A stretch of DNA of 64,000 nt. Origin: Trachythela sp. YZ-2020. Taxonomy: Eukaryota; Cnidaria; Anthozoa; Malacalcyonacea; Clavulariidae. Positions 45,825 to 57,735 of the stretch are shown here, piece after piece (the first letter of the stretch is position 1; each line of letters opens with the position of its first letter). The notes under the pieces were generated by a model. It saw nothing but the letters and a program-made list of their open reading frames with translations, did not search any database and was not told where the DNA came from. The stretch lies in contig JADLSH010000257.1 of NCBI GenBank assembly GCA_016169945.1, positions 310,001 through 374,000 of the forward strand. Direction: 5' to 3'. Made by a program: the position numbers and the translations under genes.

Positions 45825-46528
45825 GTGTACAACTTTTGGAAACATTGAAACCTTTTGATAAACGCCTGACTCGTAATGTTAGATACTTGTTATCTATAAT
45901 ATTAGCAGTAAGTTTGTTGTACTTTTGATTAAGTATCACAGAAATATATTTAACTAATTTAAAGTTGGGGACGAAGTCAAGGGTGGGGGTTCCTTGGGGG
46001 CATGCTCCTCCAGGAAAAGTTTGAAAATTTGAGTCTCTAAAATCGTCTTTCCTGCTTTTTCTGGCGCCGGAATGAAGAACTTGGACAATATCTCAAATAG
46101 TTGAGCAATCTTTGCTGTATATATAATATCTATATCTATATACTTATAATTATGAATATATATATACCACTTAATCCATTTTTAGGGAGGTTTAGCACCC
46201 TATGAATGATAAACAGTTAACCATTTATCACAAAATGATGTTTCGTACTCAGTTTTCAGTTTTAAGATCTGCTGTGAGATCTGGTTGACCTTTTCCTCTG
46301 GATGTCATTTACTTTTGAAAGTTATTTAAACAAATAGGAATCATTTTGAAGCATTCATTGAGTAACGATGACTAACTATTTTCTACTTTAACCAACTTTT
46401 TAACTCAAAAATTATTGCGGGGTGTTACACCCCCCCCCCCCCAAGTAGCGACGCCCCTGGATAAGTAGTCTATTCTCATCCATGTTATGCACATCGCCAC
46501 TAAGGAAACATGAACTTAGTTTGATTTA

Positions 46529-46737
46529 GTGCTCTTTTTTAAGGCACTTCCTGGCAATACAGATCTCGACGTGAATAGCTTTGTTTCCTTTGTGAACAAT
46601 GGCCGTACACGGCTCAGTCAGAATCCTTTGCTCATGCTCAAAATCCCTTTCTGTAAATCCAAAACATTCTCAGCTTCCTACTTCAACCGCCTAGGGCTTC
46701 ATTTGAAAAGTTCTTCCTCCCACCAGAAACCTTAAAG
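46529..46737 (+). pseudogene. LINE ORF2 C-terminal fragment
   Basis: The plus-strand frame reads FVNNGRTRLSQNP, LKIPFCKSKTFSASYFNRL, then a stop. This resembles the end of a Jockey/CR1-type ORF2 protein. It is followed by a possible 3' UTR to about 47035. No catalytic part remains. Confidence 0.55.
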
Positions 46738-46739
46738 AC

Positions 46740-48121
46740 ACCTACAGGAACTTACTTGTGACAACATTTGATATAAACATGCCATATACCTGGACATTGG
46801 TGCGTGACTGTCCATGTCACAAAACTTAATAATCAGTATTTGATATTAGTAATGTTTTGTATAGTTTTATATTGCAATAACGGTCGGCACCCTGCATTGG
46901 ACATCGTGTCCCGTTCGTGCCTAAATTTGTCCGCTTGGGTCTTCTACTATCCGTATTGTACTGTCTACGTCCTTGTTTTTTTCAATGTCTAGCGTTTTAT
47001 CGACATGTCTATTGTGCTTTTTTGTATATAATAGGGGTTATATCGGTGTTACGGTGGGGTTGGGGTGAGGGCGAAGTTGGGGGTGGGGCGAGGTAATCTA
47101 ATCTAACCTAATCTTTGTGACGTAATTTCGGGGAATATGGAAAGTCGCCCGCAAGTTTCTTTAAATAATGCACGTTCATCATACCTAACTTTAGTGTGCA
47201 GTGATAACCATTTGTGCAGTGATAAAGTGAAAATGTACAATGATAAACAGCAAAAATATGCAGTAAAAACATTTGTTTTGATAGAATCTGTAACCCACTA
47301 AAAGCTTTAAAATGAATTTACATCCGACTACTCTAAATGTCTTGTCGAGCTGAAAGGGTACGAATTTGAGTTTAAGGTCTCTCCTCAGAGTTTACATGGA
47401 ATAATTTCATTAAAGAATTCTTGTCATGAATTGCTTTTAGTTTAGTGGGTAGGCATGGTCGACTTTTTAGTAAATCTAAAGGGCGTCGGCACTAAAGTTT
47501 TCCCTAGGGGTACCAGTGCTGTCCGGTCTGGCAGAGACCCAGTGATAAAAAATTACTAAAATTGGGTATAATGTACAACATGAACACCATAAATACTTTT
47601 GCCTGAGATAGAAAAGTATCGAAAAATACTATAAAAAGCTAGATAAAAATGATCTTGAGGGTTCAAGTACATATAAACAGTGAATGACGTAAATATGCAG
47701 CTAAACAATCTGCATACATATAATAAGATACACATAAGAGTAATTAAATTACTAGATAGCAACATCCGAGGCACTTTAATACAAATAAGTACATTTGGAC
47801 GCAGCCTTTGTTGTTCAAAGTATGTAGTACCTGCTACCGTGCATTAATTGTGGGAATAACAGAGTATTTGCTGGGTTGATTTTAGTTGATTTTATAAGAT
47901 ACAGATCAAAACATAAATTGAAATACATTTTTTGATTTTTCATTAGTTACATGCAAAATTATCAATTATGGCAAAACTATAACTACATATTCAATAAGAA
48001 TAGTTAGCGAGTTTCATTGATACTCGATCGTGTTTTAAACTATGAACTAGATTTACTAACATAAATTAGATTACATCATTCTAAAATCAGTGTTCGTTAT
48101 ATGGTTTTTATCAGTTAAACG
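46740..48121. other. Gene-free stretch between BBOX-like copy 2 and the matrix gene
   Basis: The first 300 bases may be the 3' UTR of the LINE fragment at 46529-46737. G-rich gggtgagg runs lie at 47050-47090. No reliable ORF, TIR or tandem repeat; the last 400 bases are the 3' flank of the minus-strand gene ending at 48122. An overlapping AT-rich region has no clear polyadenylation signal. Confidence 0.4.
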
Positions 48122-51100
48122 TTAGCCCCAACATAACAGTTTTCCAAGGGTATGATAGCCCATCTCATTATAACCTTCCTCTGTAGTACCTGTGTCACCA
48201 AATCGCAATTCTGTAACGGGCAAGAACTTCTTATCTGTGAGGAACCCGCTGTCTTCGGTCCAAACATCATCATTCAAACCACAGTTGCACAATGCTTTCG
48301 GATCTATACAAGTTTTGGTCAACCCACATGCACAACTCCTGCTATTGGTTGTTGCCCCGCCCCAGTTTATTATTCGTAAGCCTTGTCGAGATATCCAACA
48401 AGAATAGGGTATACCAGTTATACCAAAAGAAAATCCAGCGTTCAAACACTCATATTTAACGAACTGTTCACATTTCTGGGATCGCTGAATAACTGCAACA
48501 ATCTGTTTCATGTCAGTGTCGTATCTGATTTTCCTTCTGTATGATTGAGGTTTTTCATAACCATTCACCACAATCTTTGATTCGCTATTATGTCCAATTA
48601 CTGTCACTCCAGTACCATTTTTGGAACTCATGTCACAGTAGACGGGAAACGAAGTGTTGCCATGAGTCATGTAATAGGTTCCACTTGGTAAAGTAGGGTT
48701 TCTCTGCCGTAAAGCTGTGCATGTCACTGACATTTCTAACTCAATCCTCCTCAAGCGAATGATAACATCTGAAATAGTAACGAAAGTGTCTGTTATGATG
48801 ATTTACAACTCACATGATGATGTCATTGTCATATTCACATTTTAACTTTAGGTGACTTTCCATATTACTATCCCGAAATTACGATACAAGGATTAGGGTT
48901 AGGATTAAGGGTTAAGATTGTGGTTAGGATTAGGGTTGAGGTTAGGATTAGAGTTAGGATTATTCCCGGGGAAATTTAGTTGACAACAAAAGATTTCTTT
49001 GTTTTCTAATTTTCCCCTGCATGCTTGATGAGGGAAAATTAGAAGACAAAGAAATCTTTTGTCCGAACAAGACAAAAGCGTACCTCATTACCTCTCATTG
49101 GAGAGTGGTACCTCATCGAAAATCATCGGCACAATTCAACTACGGACAGTGTCTGACGACACCGTCCCGTTCACATACGAACGATCACTTTGCCACTATT
49201 ATTCCGCAATCTTGAACATTTCAATTGTGGGATAAAATTCGGTTTATGCGCATGCCTAAAAAGAATGAACACGGAGATGTGTTTCTGCGCGTGCGTATAT
49301 ATGAAAAGTGTTCATCCCAAAATCAAACGACAATCAAACAGCATTCAAAACAGACCAACACACCACGCGCGATACACTCGGCTACCATGTAATTACAAAC
49401 TAAACGCACGCTTTGAGGGAAATTGGTGATTAAATGACCCCGCAAACCTCGGGAGGTTTACTAAACCTCCCTCGGTTTGCGGGTCATTTAATCACTAATT
49501 TCCCTCAAAGCGTGCGTTTACTTATAAATGTTCACCAAAATTTTTGGGTTCGTACAATTATTTCTCCCTGAGTTATGGAGCTCGAGTTTTGAAAAATATT
49601 ATTGCCGATGTCAGCATTATTTTCAAAGGCTGTTAAAACTATGCTATACACACTATTTGGTTTTAAAATGCTTGGTTAAGGTTAAGAGGCGATGCCTAAT
49701 CCAAACTTAAAAAGAATCTAAAGATTCTGGCCCTTATATTAGCATTTGATTTTAGGCCGCCATGTTGGTGTATTAACTCAACGCCATGGCGGAGAAAAAA
49801 CAAGTTCTCAAATGAAGCCGAATTTTAATCCAAATGTTTCGAATCTTATTAAGGGTGATAAACAATACTTCTTAACCTTAACCAAGCATTTTAAAACCAA
49901 ATTGTGTCTATAACATAGTTTTAACAGCCTTTGAAAATAATGCTGACGTCAGCAAAAGTATTTTTAAAAACTCCGTAACTCACGGAGAAATAATTGTATG
50001 AACCCAAAAATGTTGGTGAGCACTCTTAATAGCGATCTAGAAAACAAGTGGGAAAGCCAGCTTTGTAGCTTTCGTAGTTTAGATTTTAGAATTTGTCACG
50101 TGATAAGTGAAAACGTTCTATAGAGACAAGTTAAACAGGAATCTTTAAACCAGAAATGTTATGATAACAATGCAATTGAGATTACAGACATAAAATAATA
50201 CAAATTGAAATCTTGAAAAAACTATCCGGCTATGATTGTAGGACCACTGATAGATCTTGCAATGATGGTGCGATCACTACGAATTAAGAAAATGCAATTG
50301 TTTGGCACAGAAAAACAATATAATCTATAATTTAGGTGGATTTTGTCGCGGAGGAAAGAAGTTAATTGGGGGGTCCGTCTAAAACACACATTTATCCAGG
50401 ACACAACTAAAGATTAATTTTGAGGGCAGAATTGACACTGAGATTCATATAAACATATGTATTGGCAAATTTATCACGGCGAAAAGGGCCAAAATATTAG
50501 ATTAATATCTCTTAGATACGCTTTTTTCAAGTTGTGGGAATCTCAAATTTAAAATTAATTATGCATGTCGTTGTGCTGAAATTCAAAGTATTATTTTTTT
50601 ACACCATACCATACCTTGATACCCTTTTTCAAGTGTTCCTATTCTTTTCTTTTGATTCAGGATTTTAGTTTTTTGAGCTCGAATTTTGTTGTCCTGATTT
50701 TGAATCTTCTTTTCGTGGTCTTTGATTTGTTTCTCACGAATTTTTGCGCTCATTTCTTGGTTTACCACTTTCCATTCTAACTTTTTAAAATCGTTATCTT
50801 GAGCCGTTAGTGCTTTGTCTGTTTTGTTGGTCAACTCTGTTTTCAAACTCTCAATTTCAGACTTTTGTTTTTTCCTCAGTTGTTCAACCTAGATGATTTC
50901 GAATTCTAGTAAATCAAATAATATTTTCCAACCACCATCTTATATAGAGCTATAATTATAACCTTTAGGTTATGAGTGTGTTTGGTCTTCATACCTGAGA
51001 AGCAATGAACAAAAATGTCCGAGGTGGCCTGGGTAAAGGTAAAGTTAAGGCTAGGATGTCTTGATTTAGATTTTTAGGTGACTGTTCAATATTTTTGGCG

Positions 51101-54100
51101 GGGGGAGTGGACAGGCTTTTCTGGACACTAAGCGCTTTGGAGAAAATGAAGAAAAGGAGAACTTGATCCATTTTTTTGGAATTAATATGTTCAACCAAAA
51201 ACCTAGAGAAAGCGAATTGATTGGGGGAAATTTGCTAACATAAGAGTTTAGGGAATGTTTACAAGTTTGGGAAGATGGAGTTACCTGAAATTACAAAGTT
51301 CAGAGGGCGTTTTAATGTAGTTACTCCTCATTACTACATTACTATAACTACTATACTTATGAATTCATAAATTTTAAGTGTCTTTTTGTAATTCGTATGG
51401 ATAATCACAAATGATAGCGAGGCATTTAAGAGAAAGGCTTATGAATTATTCACTCATTGACAGCGCGGTATTTCTTCACTTAAAATAACGAATTATGTGA
51501 ACATATTCGCATAATTATATTTATCACGAAATTGTTTTCGGTAAAAGTGCAAGAATTTTAGCACGCAAAGGGAAGTTTCACACCCCGTGTTTCCCGCCAT
51601 TATGATTATTCCCAAACCCAACTTTAGATTTCTTAATTAACTAGCAGTGGACATTATGAAATAATCTTGTTGCATCTTAAACTTTCACAATTCATTTAGA
51701 TAAAAGTAGCCATCCTCGTCTCCTCTCCGGGGCCATTCTCAATTGTTAACAAATAACTTGCTTACGAAATACAAAAAATATAAAATCAAATAGATAGCAT
51801 TTTCATATAAGGACGGCCTGCTGAAATCTTAGCCAAGGTCTTATTTGAAAGAATCCTATGCATGAATTAAGTTTTGTTTTTAAAATAGCTGAACATTTTA
51901 ACACCGTCTAGTACGCGTTGTTTGTATATATTTAAAAAGGTATATACTATTACAGACACAAACATACCTCTTCTTCAGTACTCAACGCTTGCCACTTTGA
52001 TCCTTGGTTGACATAAAGTTGTTTATTATCTGCACGATATGAGAGAAGACCCGGAACATCTGGAATCTTGTCAAAAATGTTCTTGTCATATACTGTCAAT
52101 GTCTACGGAAGTAAAACATATTCGTTCTATCAATCTTCTTGAAGCAATAACAAGAATCAACGTGAAATACATGTATTGTTTGGTTTTATTTCTGTCATTT
52201 GGTAAACACGGGTAACACAGTCATGCATATTTAAAAAAATGTGTATGAATGCTCCTGTGTACTGTACTTTGCTATTGTGTAGTTAATGTCTTTTCGTTGG
52301 TTTATATTTCTATTAGCAGTGTGATAAAAATACGTTTATACTTACACCCTCCCTTAAAAATGCCTTAAATTGTTGTGAACAGGAACCCTAAATAAGACAG
52401 AAGATGTAAATTGAAGTGTAATACTATGCTAGCCTGGTCCGTCACCGATCTCGTTATTTGCAAAATACTTAAGTGTAACGGTCGTTCGAAGTTTTCATAA
52501 TTGTATATTTACTAACTATACCTTGTGTGTAGTGCCAGTTCGCGGATCAATAAAATACTTCTCAAATTTTCCAGCAGAGGTTTTCATTCTGAACTCCATA
52601 CATCTTTTCCACAAACGTTTAGGCATTTTAGTTTCACCCAAAACCAAACAAAAGCTTTTTTCATTACTGTTCCACCATTAATTGCAGTACATGCAGGACC
52701 ACAGTAGTTTTGCCTTCCACCTTTAGGTCCAAAGCATGCACAACACTACAAGATAAAAACGTGAATGGGTGCAAGTTTACAAAGCGAATATATATTCGAA
52801 ACAATTGGCCGGGTGCACGCTTGCAATTATAACTTTCTCAAATCAAACGAATAATTCGCAAATGTTTAATAATATATAGAATGATTATAACCTATTCAGT
52901 GAAATGACTTTGTTGATCACATCAGAATTAAGATGCAGACAGCTGCATGCAATCCGGCTCGTGCATGCAAGTGACGTCACAACCCGTAATTGCTTGGCTT
53001 CTGCCACTTTGGGTGGTAAATTCCACTGGGCAAATTCATACTAATTATAAAATGAAGTCAAACATGGCTGACATTAAACCTAAGCCAGGGACGCCGGAGA
53101 GGGGGCGCGGGGGGGGGGGCAAGCGCCCCTCCTGCCCTTTCCTAAGGGGGGCAAGGGGGGCAAAAGTGCCCTTATAATATAAATGAAACAATAATAATAC
53201 TGGCAAAGAAGAGAGAATACAGCTGTAAATTAGACGATCAGTGCATAATGGAAAGCTATTGTTTTCGTTCCGTACTTCTTTAGATCTATATTTGTACACA
53301 GAAATAACAATTAAATGAGTTGAAATTTGAAAACATCAAAATCCTATCGAAAGGGCGTGACAGCGAAAAATTTTCTCGACTGCCCTTACGTTCGCATTGC
53401 CCCCCCTGCCCTACTATCGCTCCGACGTCCCTGCCTAAGCCAGCGTCCGTTCTTTACATCCCCAAAAAAACAACTATACCAATATACTCCTCGCTGAGGT
53501 TGTTTTGGGATTCTAGCGAGTATAGCTTGTCTTATAATTCGATGAAATCCACATTAATGCCACCCAAGATAGCGGAATATTTGGCATGACGTAGTATTCT
53601 CGCGTGACTGCAAGAGCCGAATATATCCATCTTGCAACATTAAAAATGAGACGCTTTTCTTGCTTCCGACGGCACTGCTTTTCTTCCGACGGCACCGCTT
53701 TTCTTTTAAACTTGACACCATTCAGCCTGATGGTATCAATGAGCGCCTCTCCTTCATCTAGCTCATTCTTTTCTCTTAAATACTTCTTATATGCTTTCCT
53801 CTATATCCCCTCTTCCCTTCCCTTGTACGACATTTATAGCGAACGAGTTCAACACTCATATTATGTTCAACACTCGAAATACATCTGGTATTTCCGCGCA
53901 CCCATGTATTTTTCTCTATATAAACGGCTATTTATTAAAGTTTTGACCATGCATAGACAGTGTTTGAGTAAATGAGCGAAAACGATGCTTTAAGTAAATT
54001 GGTTATCAAACGCTTTGATCTCTGATAAACCAGTGTTCTCTGATAAACCTATTTCTTTCATATAATTATGTATTATAAATAAACGTTTTACCTTGCCCTG

Positions 54101-57100
54101 GTCACAACCAACGAATGCTGTGGAATTATGATTCATTCCGGATAATGGAGAAACAGCGCTATAACTGAAGACAAAGGAATCGTGGTTAACTATTTTTTAA
54201 AGTTTTGTATGGCATGTATCATCATTTAAATTATCCGTGTGATTTCCATATGGACGGCCGGCCAGCTTCGAAAAAAGTGACTGTCGATGGCATTTTTTTG
54301 TTAGAAGCAGGAAACCGCACTAAATGTCATCGGAGTATGTTCACTTTGACGGTGAAAGTGGTTGCCTTCCGTAATTTTTCTATTTATGTACCGAAATTGG
54401 AAGGTTTTTATAACGACATTTCGATAGATGGAAATCCATTTAAAAGCAATTTTCGATATCATGAATTTATTGTAATTGGTTCACTACCTAATTAGCATGT
54501 GCAAATTCCTCCTTTTCTTAATTGTCATAACTCAAAGTGACATGCTAATGAGAAAATGGTATTACTATTACACTAGTTAAAATACCTGTATGGAGGCGAG
54601 TTTCAAAATAAGGATGGATTTATTAGGATGAGTGGTTACCCAAAGGCTTACATTCGTAAATTATTGCGTTTAATTTCGAATATTTACTGATTTTGAAGGT
54701 CTATGTGTTGTAGTAAAACTACGTGTTTGCGCCAATATGCTGTTTTTCAACCATTTACATGCCAAAACTCGACTGGCTCAACAGAAATATATTGTGTTAC
54801 ACGTGTGGCAACCGGGCGTGTAATACTGATTCGTATGTAATCTAAACATATGTGATTGTTGCCTGTCTGTAACACAACAAAAACATAATATTATAGTTGT
54901 GGCTTCTTTTTGAAAGGTCGTGTTTTGATGTATTTGCGCCATGTTTCTTATTAGCATATCATTTTGAATTATACGAAAGAAGATTACCCGAGCTTTACAA
55001 ATGTTAATTAGATAGTCAGCCAATTAAAAAAAAACACTAATATAAAATACAGCATTCGACAAAAATCCCATCCTTCCAAATGTTTTAGGAAAAACCTTCA
55101 ATAGTGAATGAATTTTCTACCGTATCATAAATCACATAGAGTTGACTATTTTGTAAATTATGTTAGTTCGGGCATTAATTTCTTATAACGCGAGAGTCGA
55201 AAGTCGAAAGTTGAACTTACTGTGAAAGTATGCTAAAAAATTTTCCATTGTGGTTTTAGATGCATGAAGTTGGTGACTAGATAGAAAACAGTTAGAGGTG
55301 TTGCATATAGTTTTATAGTTGTTAGAAAAATGTATGCGTTTCAACTTTGGGAGCCTAACTCGGAATCCTAACTCAGAATCTTAACTCCAGATCCAATAAC
55401 TTTGGAATCCTAACTCGGAATCATCTTTGGAACCCTAACTCTGAATCCATTAATTTTGGAATCCTTAATCGGAATCCTAAGTCCGAATCCAATAACTTTG
55501 GAATCCTAACTAGGAAATCATAATTCCAAATCCATTAACTTTGGAATCCTAACTCCGAACCATTAACTTTGGAATTCTAACTCCGAATCCCAACTTCGAA
55601 CCATTAACTTTGGTATCCTTAATCGGATCCTAACTCGGAATCATAACTCCGAATCCATTAACTTTGGAATTCTAACTCGGAATCCTAACTCCGAATCCAA
55701 TAACTTTGGAATCCTATCTCGGAATCACAACTCCAAATCCATTAACTTTGGAATCCTAACTCCGAATCTATGAACTTTGGAATTCTAACACGGAATCCTT
55801 ACTTCGAATCCATTAACTTTAGAATCCTAACTCGGAATCCTAACTCCGACATGGGCTCATTTCAATAACAACTGCAATGGGTTTATAACTGTGGGATGTG
55901 ACACATATAGGTTATCTGTACCTGTACGATCCAAATTTATCGACGACTTTTGAATTATGATCAGAATGCACTCCATAACCATTTCTGCACGAGTGCCGAA
56001 GACAGTAATTCATCATTGACTAATTAAAGAGAACGGAAAGGTTTTTAGACGACAAAGTGTCAGAGCGACTTCTTACATCCATTACTAGCATTATTACCTC
56101 TGAGATGATAGGTTCGATTCTCGTCAATGCAGGATGAATTATGAAGGGTGTCCCGAACCACGGAAATATACTCTGTGTAACAGGACTCCCTTCCACAGTA
56201 GTGGTCATGTAGTGATCATGAGTGTTCGTGGCGCAATTTGTGGTATTACACATGATATGCAAATGAATCAGATATTACACAATTTGATAGGATTGTTATG
56301 GAAGTCTCGGTATGTCCTTTATGTAGTCCTACACGAAATGTATATTTACCCCAACCCCAACCTAATCCCAACCTTAACCCCTTATACAATTCGTGTAGGG
56401 CTACATAAAGAACCATCCGAAGTTCGAAGAGAAAATAGCGCGTCCAGTGTTTCCCATATTGCGGACCAAATTACCATAACTAGCACGCAGTTTTAACATA
56501 GCAACATAACATTGTGTACTTTATGGAATTGATTTACAGGGATGAACAGTGTAGTCTACACTAGAAGGATATGCTTTTTCATATGGCAATTAGGAATTCC
56601 ACTAGATGTAGATTGGGACGCAGTCATAGAATTCTAAACCCTACGTACCCATCCAAACTTATCATGTACATGTTGTCCAAATTTTGAGCACTTGAAATTA
56701 TTTGTAAGTACGGTTTGTGTCATGATGTCCTTAACAAATTTAATGTTTCCAATCCCTGCTTGTAGATACGGACATCCATTCCTCACAGAGAAAAGATCTC
56801 CGAGCTCACGTTCTTGATTCAGTCGGTACAGCCTACATATAGATTTAAGAAAACATAAACACATTCGAATAATTGAATATATATATATACAGTTCTTTCA
56901 TAGTCACAGACTTGTCTTTATTTGCGAGAAATAATTTCCTGAAACTACAAACGCTAATAATTCATTCCAGTTTAGGTAGTAGTTAACAGTAAGATGTTAT
57001 CGTTGAAGGATGTATTCATCAATCATCATTTAATTTATCGTTCGTTCATCGTTCATCGTCCATCATTCATCGTTCATCATTTAGTATTCAAATTGTTTCT

Positions 57101-57315
57101 CCCTACCAGTTTGCTTTTGTCCCCTCAAAACTTTTAGTTTCGGAAATTTGAACTCTAAAATCCAGGACTTTGACATCACCGAGATCACTAGACCAATGCG
57201 AGGGTCCCTGAGGGTCAACCGGGGTAGAATTAGATGGTACTGTCCAAGATACAGGACTATCCTTCATTCCAACCAACGTAAATCCTCCACCATCTGTATG
57301 AACGTCACACCACAC
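48122..57315 (-). CDS. Fibrinogen-like / collagen XV-XVIII-like trimerisation / coiled-coil matrix protein (partial)
   Basis: Exons read on the minus strand: 57315-57107, 56832-56649, 54158-54092, 52745-52668, an unresolved one ending at 52522, 52387-52346, 52093-51968, 50888-50615, 48768-48122 (stop TAA). The first two have CDVHTDGGGFTLVG and are fibrinogen- or intelectin-like. Then GPKGGRQNYCGPAC and EKYFIDPRTGTTHK. The 52093 exon resembles collagen XV/XVIII trimerisation segments (PGLLSYRADNKQLYV). The 50888 exon is a Lys/Gln-rich coiled coil of about 90 residues. The last exon is a contactin-associated-protein-type fibrinogen-like domain with PVYCDM, CWISRQ, CACGLTKTC and CNC. Probably a secreted or surface adhesive protein; ligand unknown. 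The 5' end is off the window to the right. One or more small exons between 56649 and 54158 are missing from the model, since phases do not match there; splicing between 52668 and 52522 is also uncertain. Confidence 0.75.
48893..48962. repeat. Degenerate telomere-like TTAGG repeats
   Basis: Ten imperfect units (ttagggttaggatt, ttaagggttaag) lie just upstream of the final exon of the matrix gene, in the intron. Similar, complementary repeats occur at 7555-7640. Confidence 0.6.
49401..49520. repeat. Near-perfect 60-bp arm palindrome without spacer
   Basis: 49401-49460 and 49461-49520 are reverse complements except for a few bases. The outer 24 bases are exact (taaacgcacgctttgaggga). A snap-back structure is expected. 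It lies in an intron of the matrix gene and adjoins the TIR element at 49529. Confidence 0.85.
49529..50022. mobile_element. Long-TIR non-autonomous element, about 494 bp
   Basis: Arms of about 150 bp (49529-49690 and 49865-50022) are inverted. The ends read tgttcaccaaaattttt and, in complement, tgctcaccaacattttt. The inner region includes attctggcccttat and nothing coding. Target duplication not evident. Confidence 0.65.
53086..53433. mobile_element. hAT-like MITE, 348 bp, in intron
   Basis: TIR cagggacgccgga at the left and tccgacgtccctg at the right; 7-bp direct repeat cctaagc at 53079-53085 and 53434-53440. Long G-run (gggggggggg) at about 53108 and C-run near 53400. No transposase. Confidence 0.75.
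55340..55850. repeat. Minisatellite of 13-bp subunits (aatcctaactcgg)
   Basis: About 500 bp of imperfect tandem units with text such as aactttggaatcctaactcggaatcctaactccgaatccatt, a higher-order period near 42 bp made of 13-16-bp subunits. It lies in an intron of the minus-strand matrix gene. No long open frame follows from it. Confidence 0.85.
56046..56140 (+). other. Possible decayed tRNA-like promoter sequence
   Basis: tgtcagagcgac (box A-like) and ggttcgattctcg (box B) are spaced about as in a tRNA. The middle does not obviously fold, and no SINE tail was identified. Weak support. Confidence 0.3.
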
Positions 57316-57439
57316 CTGTATGACGAGAATGACAAATATGTATTTGTGAATTGTCAAGGTGCACAAAATTTTCTTAACTCCTCCCTAGTTAATTTAGTGT
57401 ACAAACAAAAAGGCAGTTTGGCTGTTTACAAGTTCTGAT

Positions 57440-57564
57440 TGTAATGACCTCAACTCACCGAAGATATACAAAAGTGTTTAATGAAAATACTTCAAGCCTT
57501 ATATACAAGCCAACAACAACACGTTGAAAATGGAATAATAATACTAATTATACCGGATACTACA
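57440..57564 (-). repeat. 3' LTR of gypsy element 2 (125 bp)
   Basis: Plus-strand text begins tgtaatgacctcaactcacc and ends accggatactaca. It lacks about 22 bases present in the other LTR. Next to it, on the inner side, ttttttcc... is the complement of a polypurine tract (57565-57582). Confidence 0.9.
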
Positions 57565-57735
57565 TTTCTCCTTTTTTCCAAAGAAGGAAAATTACTAAAG
57601 AATAAAACTACTATGTAATGAAACTATACTGTTCGAATGTCTTTCAGTTCCATTAATTCTCTTAATTGAAATTATAACTAAATCTGTTTTTTTCACGATT
57701 TTCTCATTTGCTAAATAATGTTTATACTTAAGTGT

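Larger units (their letters stand above)
35467..46375. repeat. Segmental duplication, copy 2
   Basis: Partner of 232-6265. Private insertions: SINE 35485-35830; MITE 36229-36730; about 38140-40650, which contains a MITE; about 41997-42665; about 43800-46130. Where these are absent the two copies align closely, including exon sequences and a small TIR-like repeat near 42770-43030 that is also present in copy 1 (4260-4560) and therefore predates duplication. Confidence 0.85.

Noticed and set aside
45327..46459. A single hAT-like element with cagggacgtcgc and gcgacgcccctg ends
   Set aside because: The flanking 8-mers match only at 6 of 8, and the interval includes a block shared with the BBOX duplication; it could be real, but support is too weak.
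54205..54495. 96-codon plus-strand ORF
   Set aside because: Lies in an intron of the minus-strand gene, begins at a non-ATG codon, and has no recognised domain.
56134..56496. 120-codon plus-strand ORF
   Set aside because: Crosses a small inverted repeat (tttatgtag...ctacataaag near 56310-56411) and shows no family signal.
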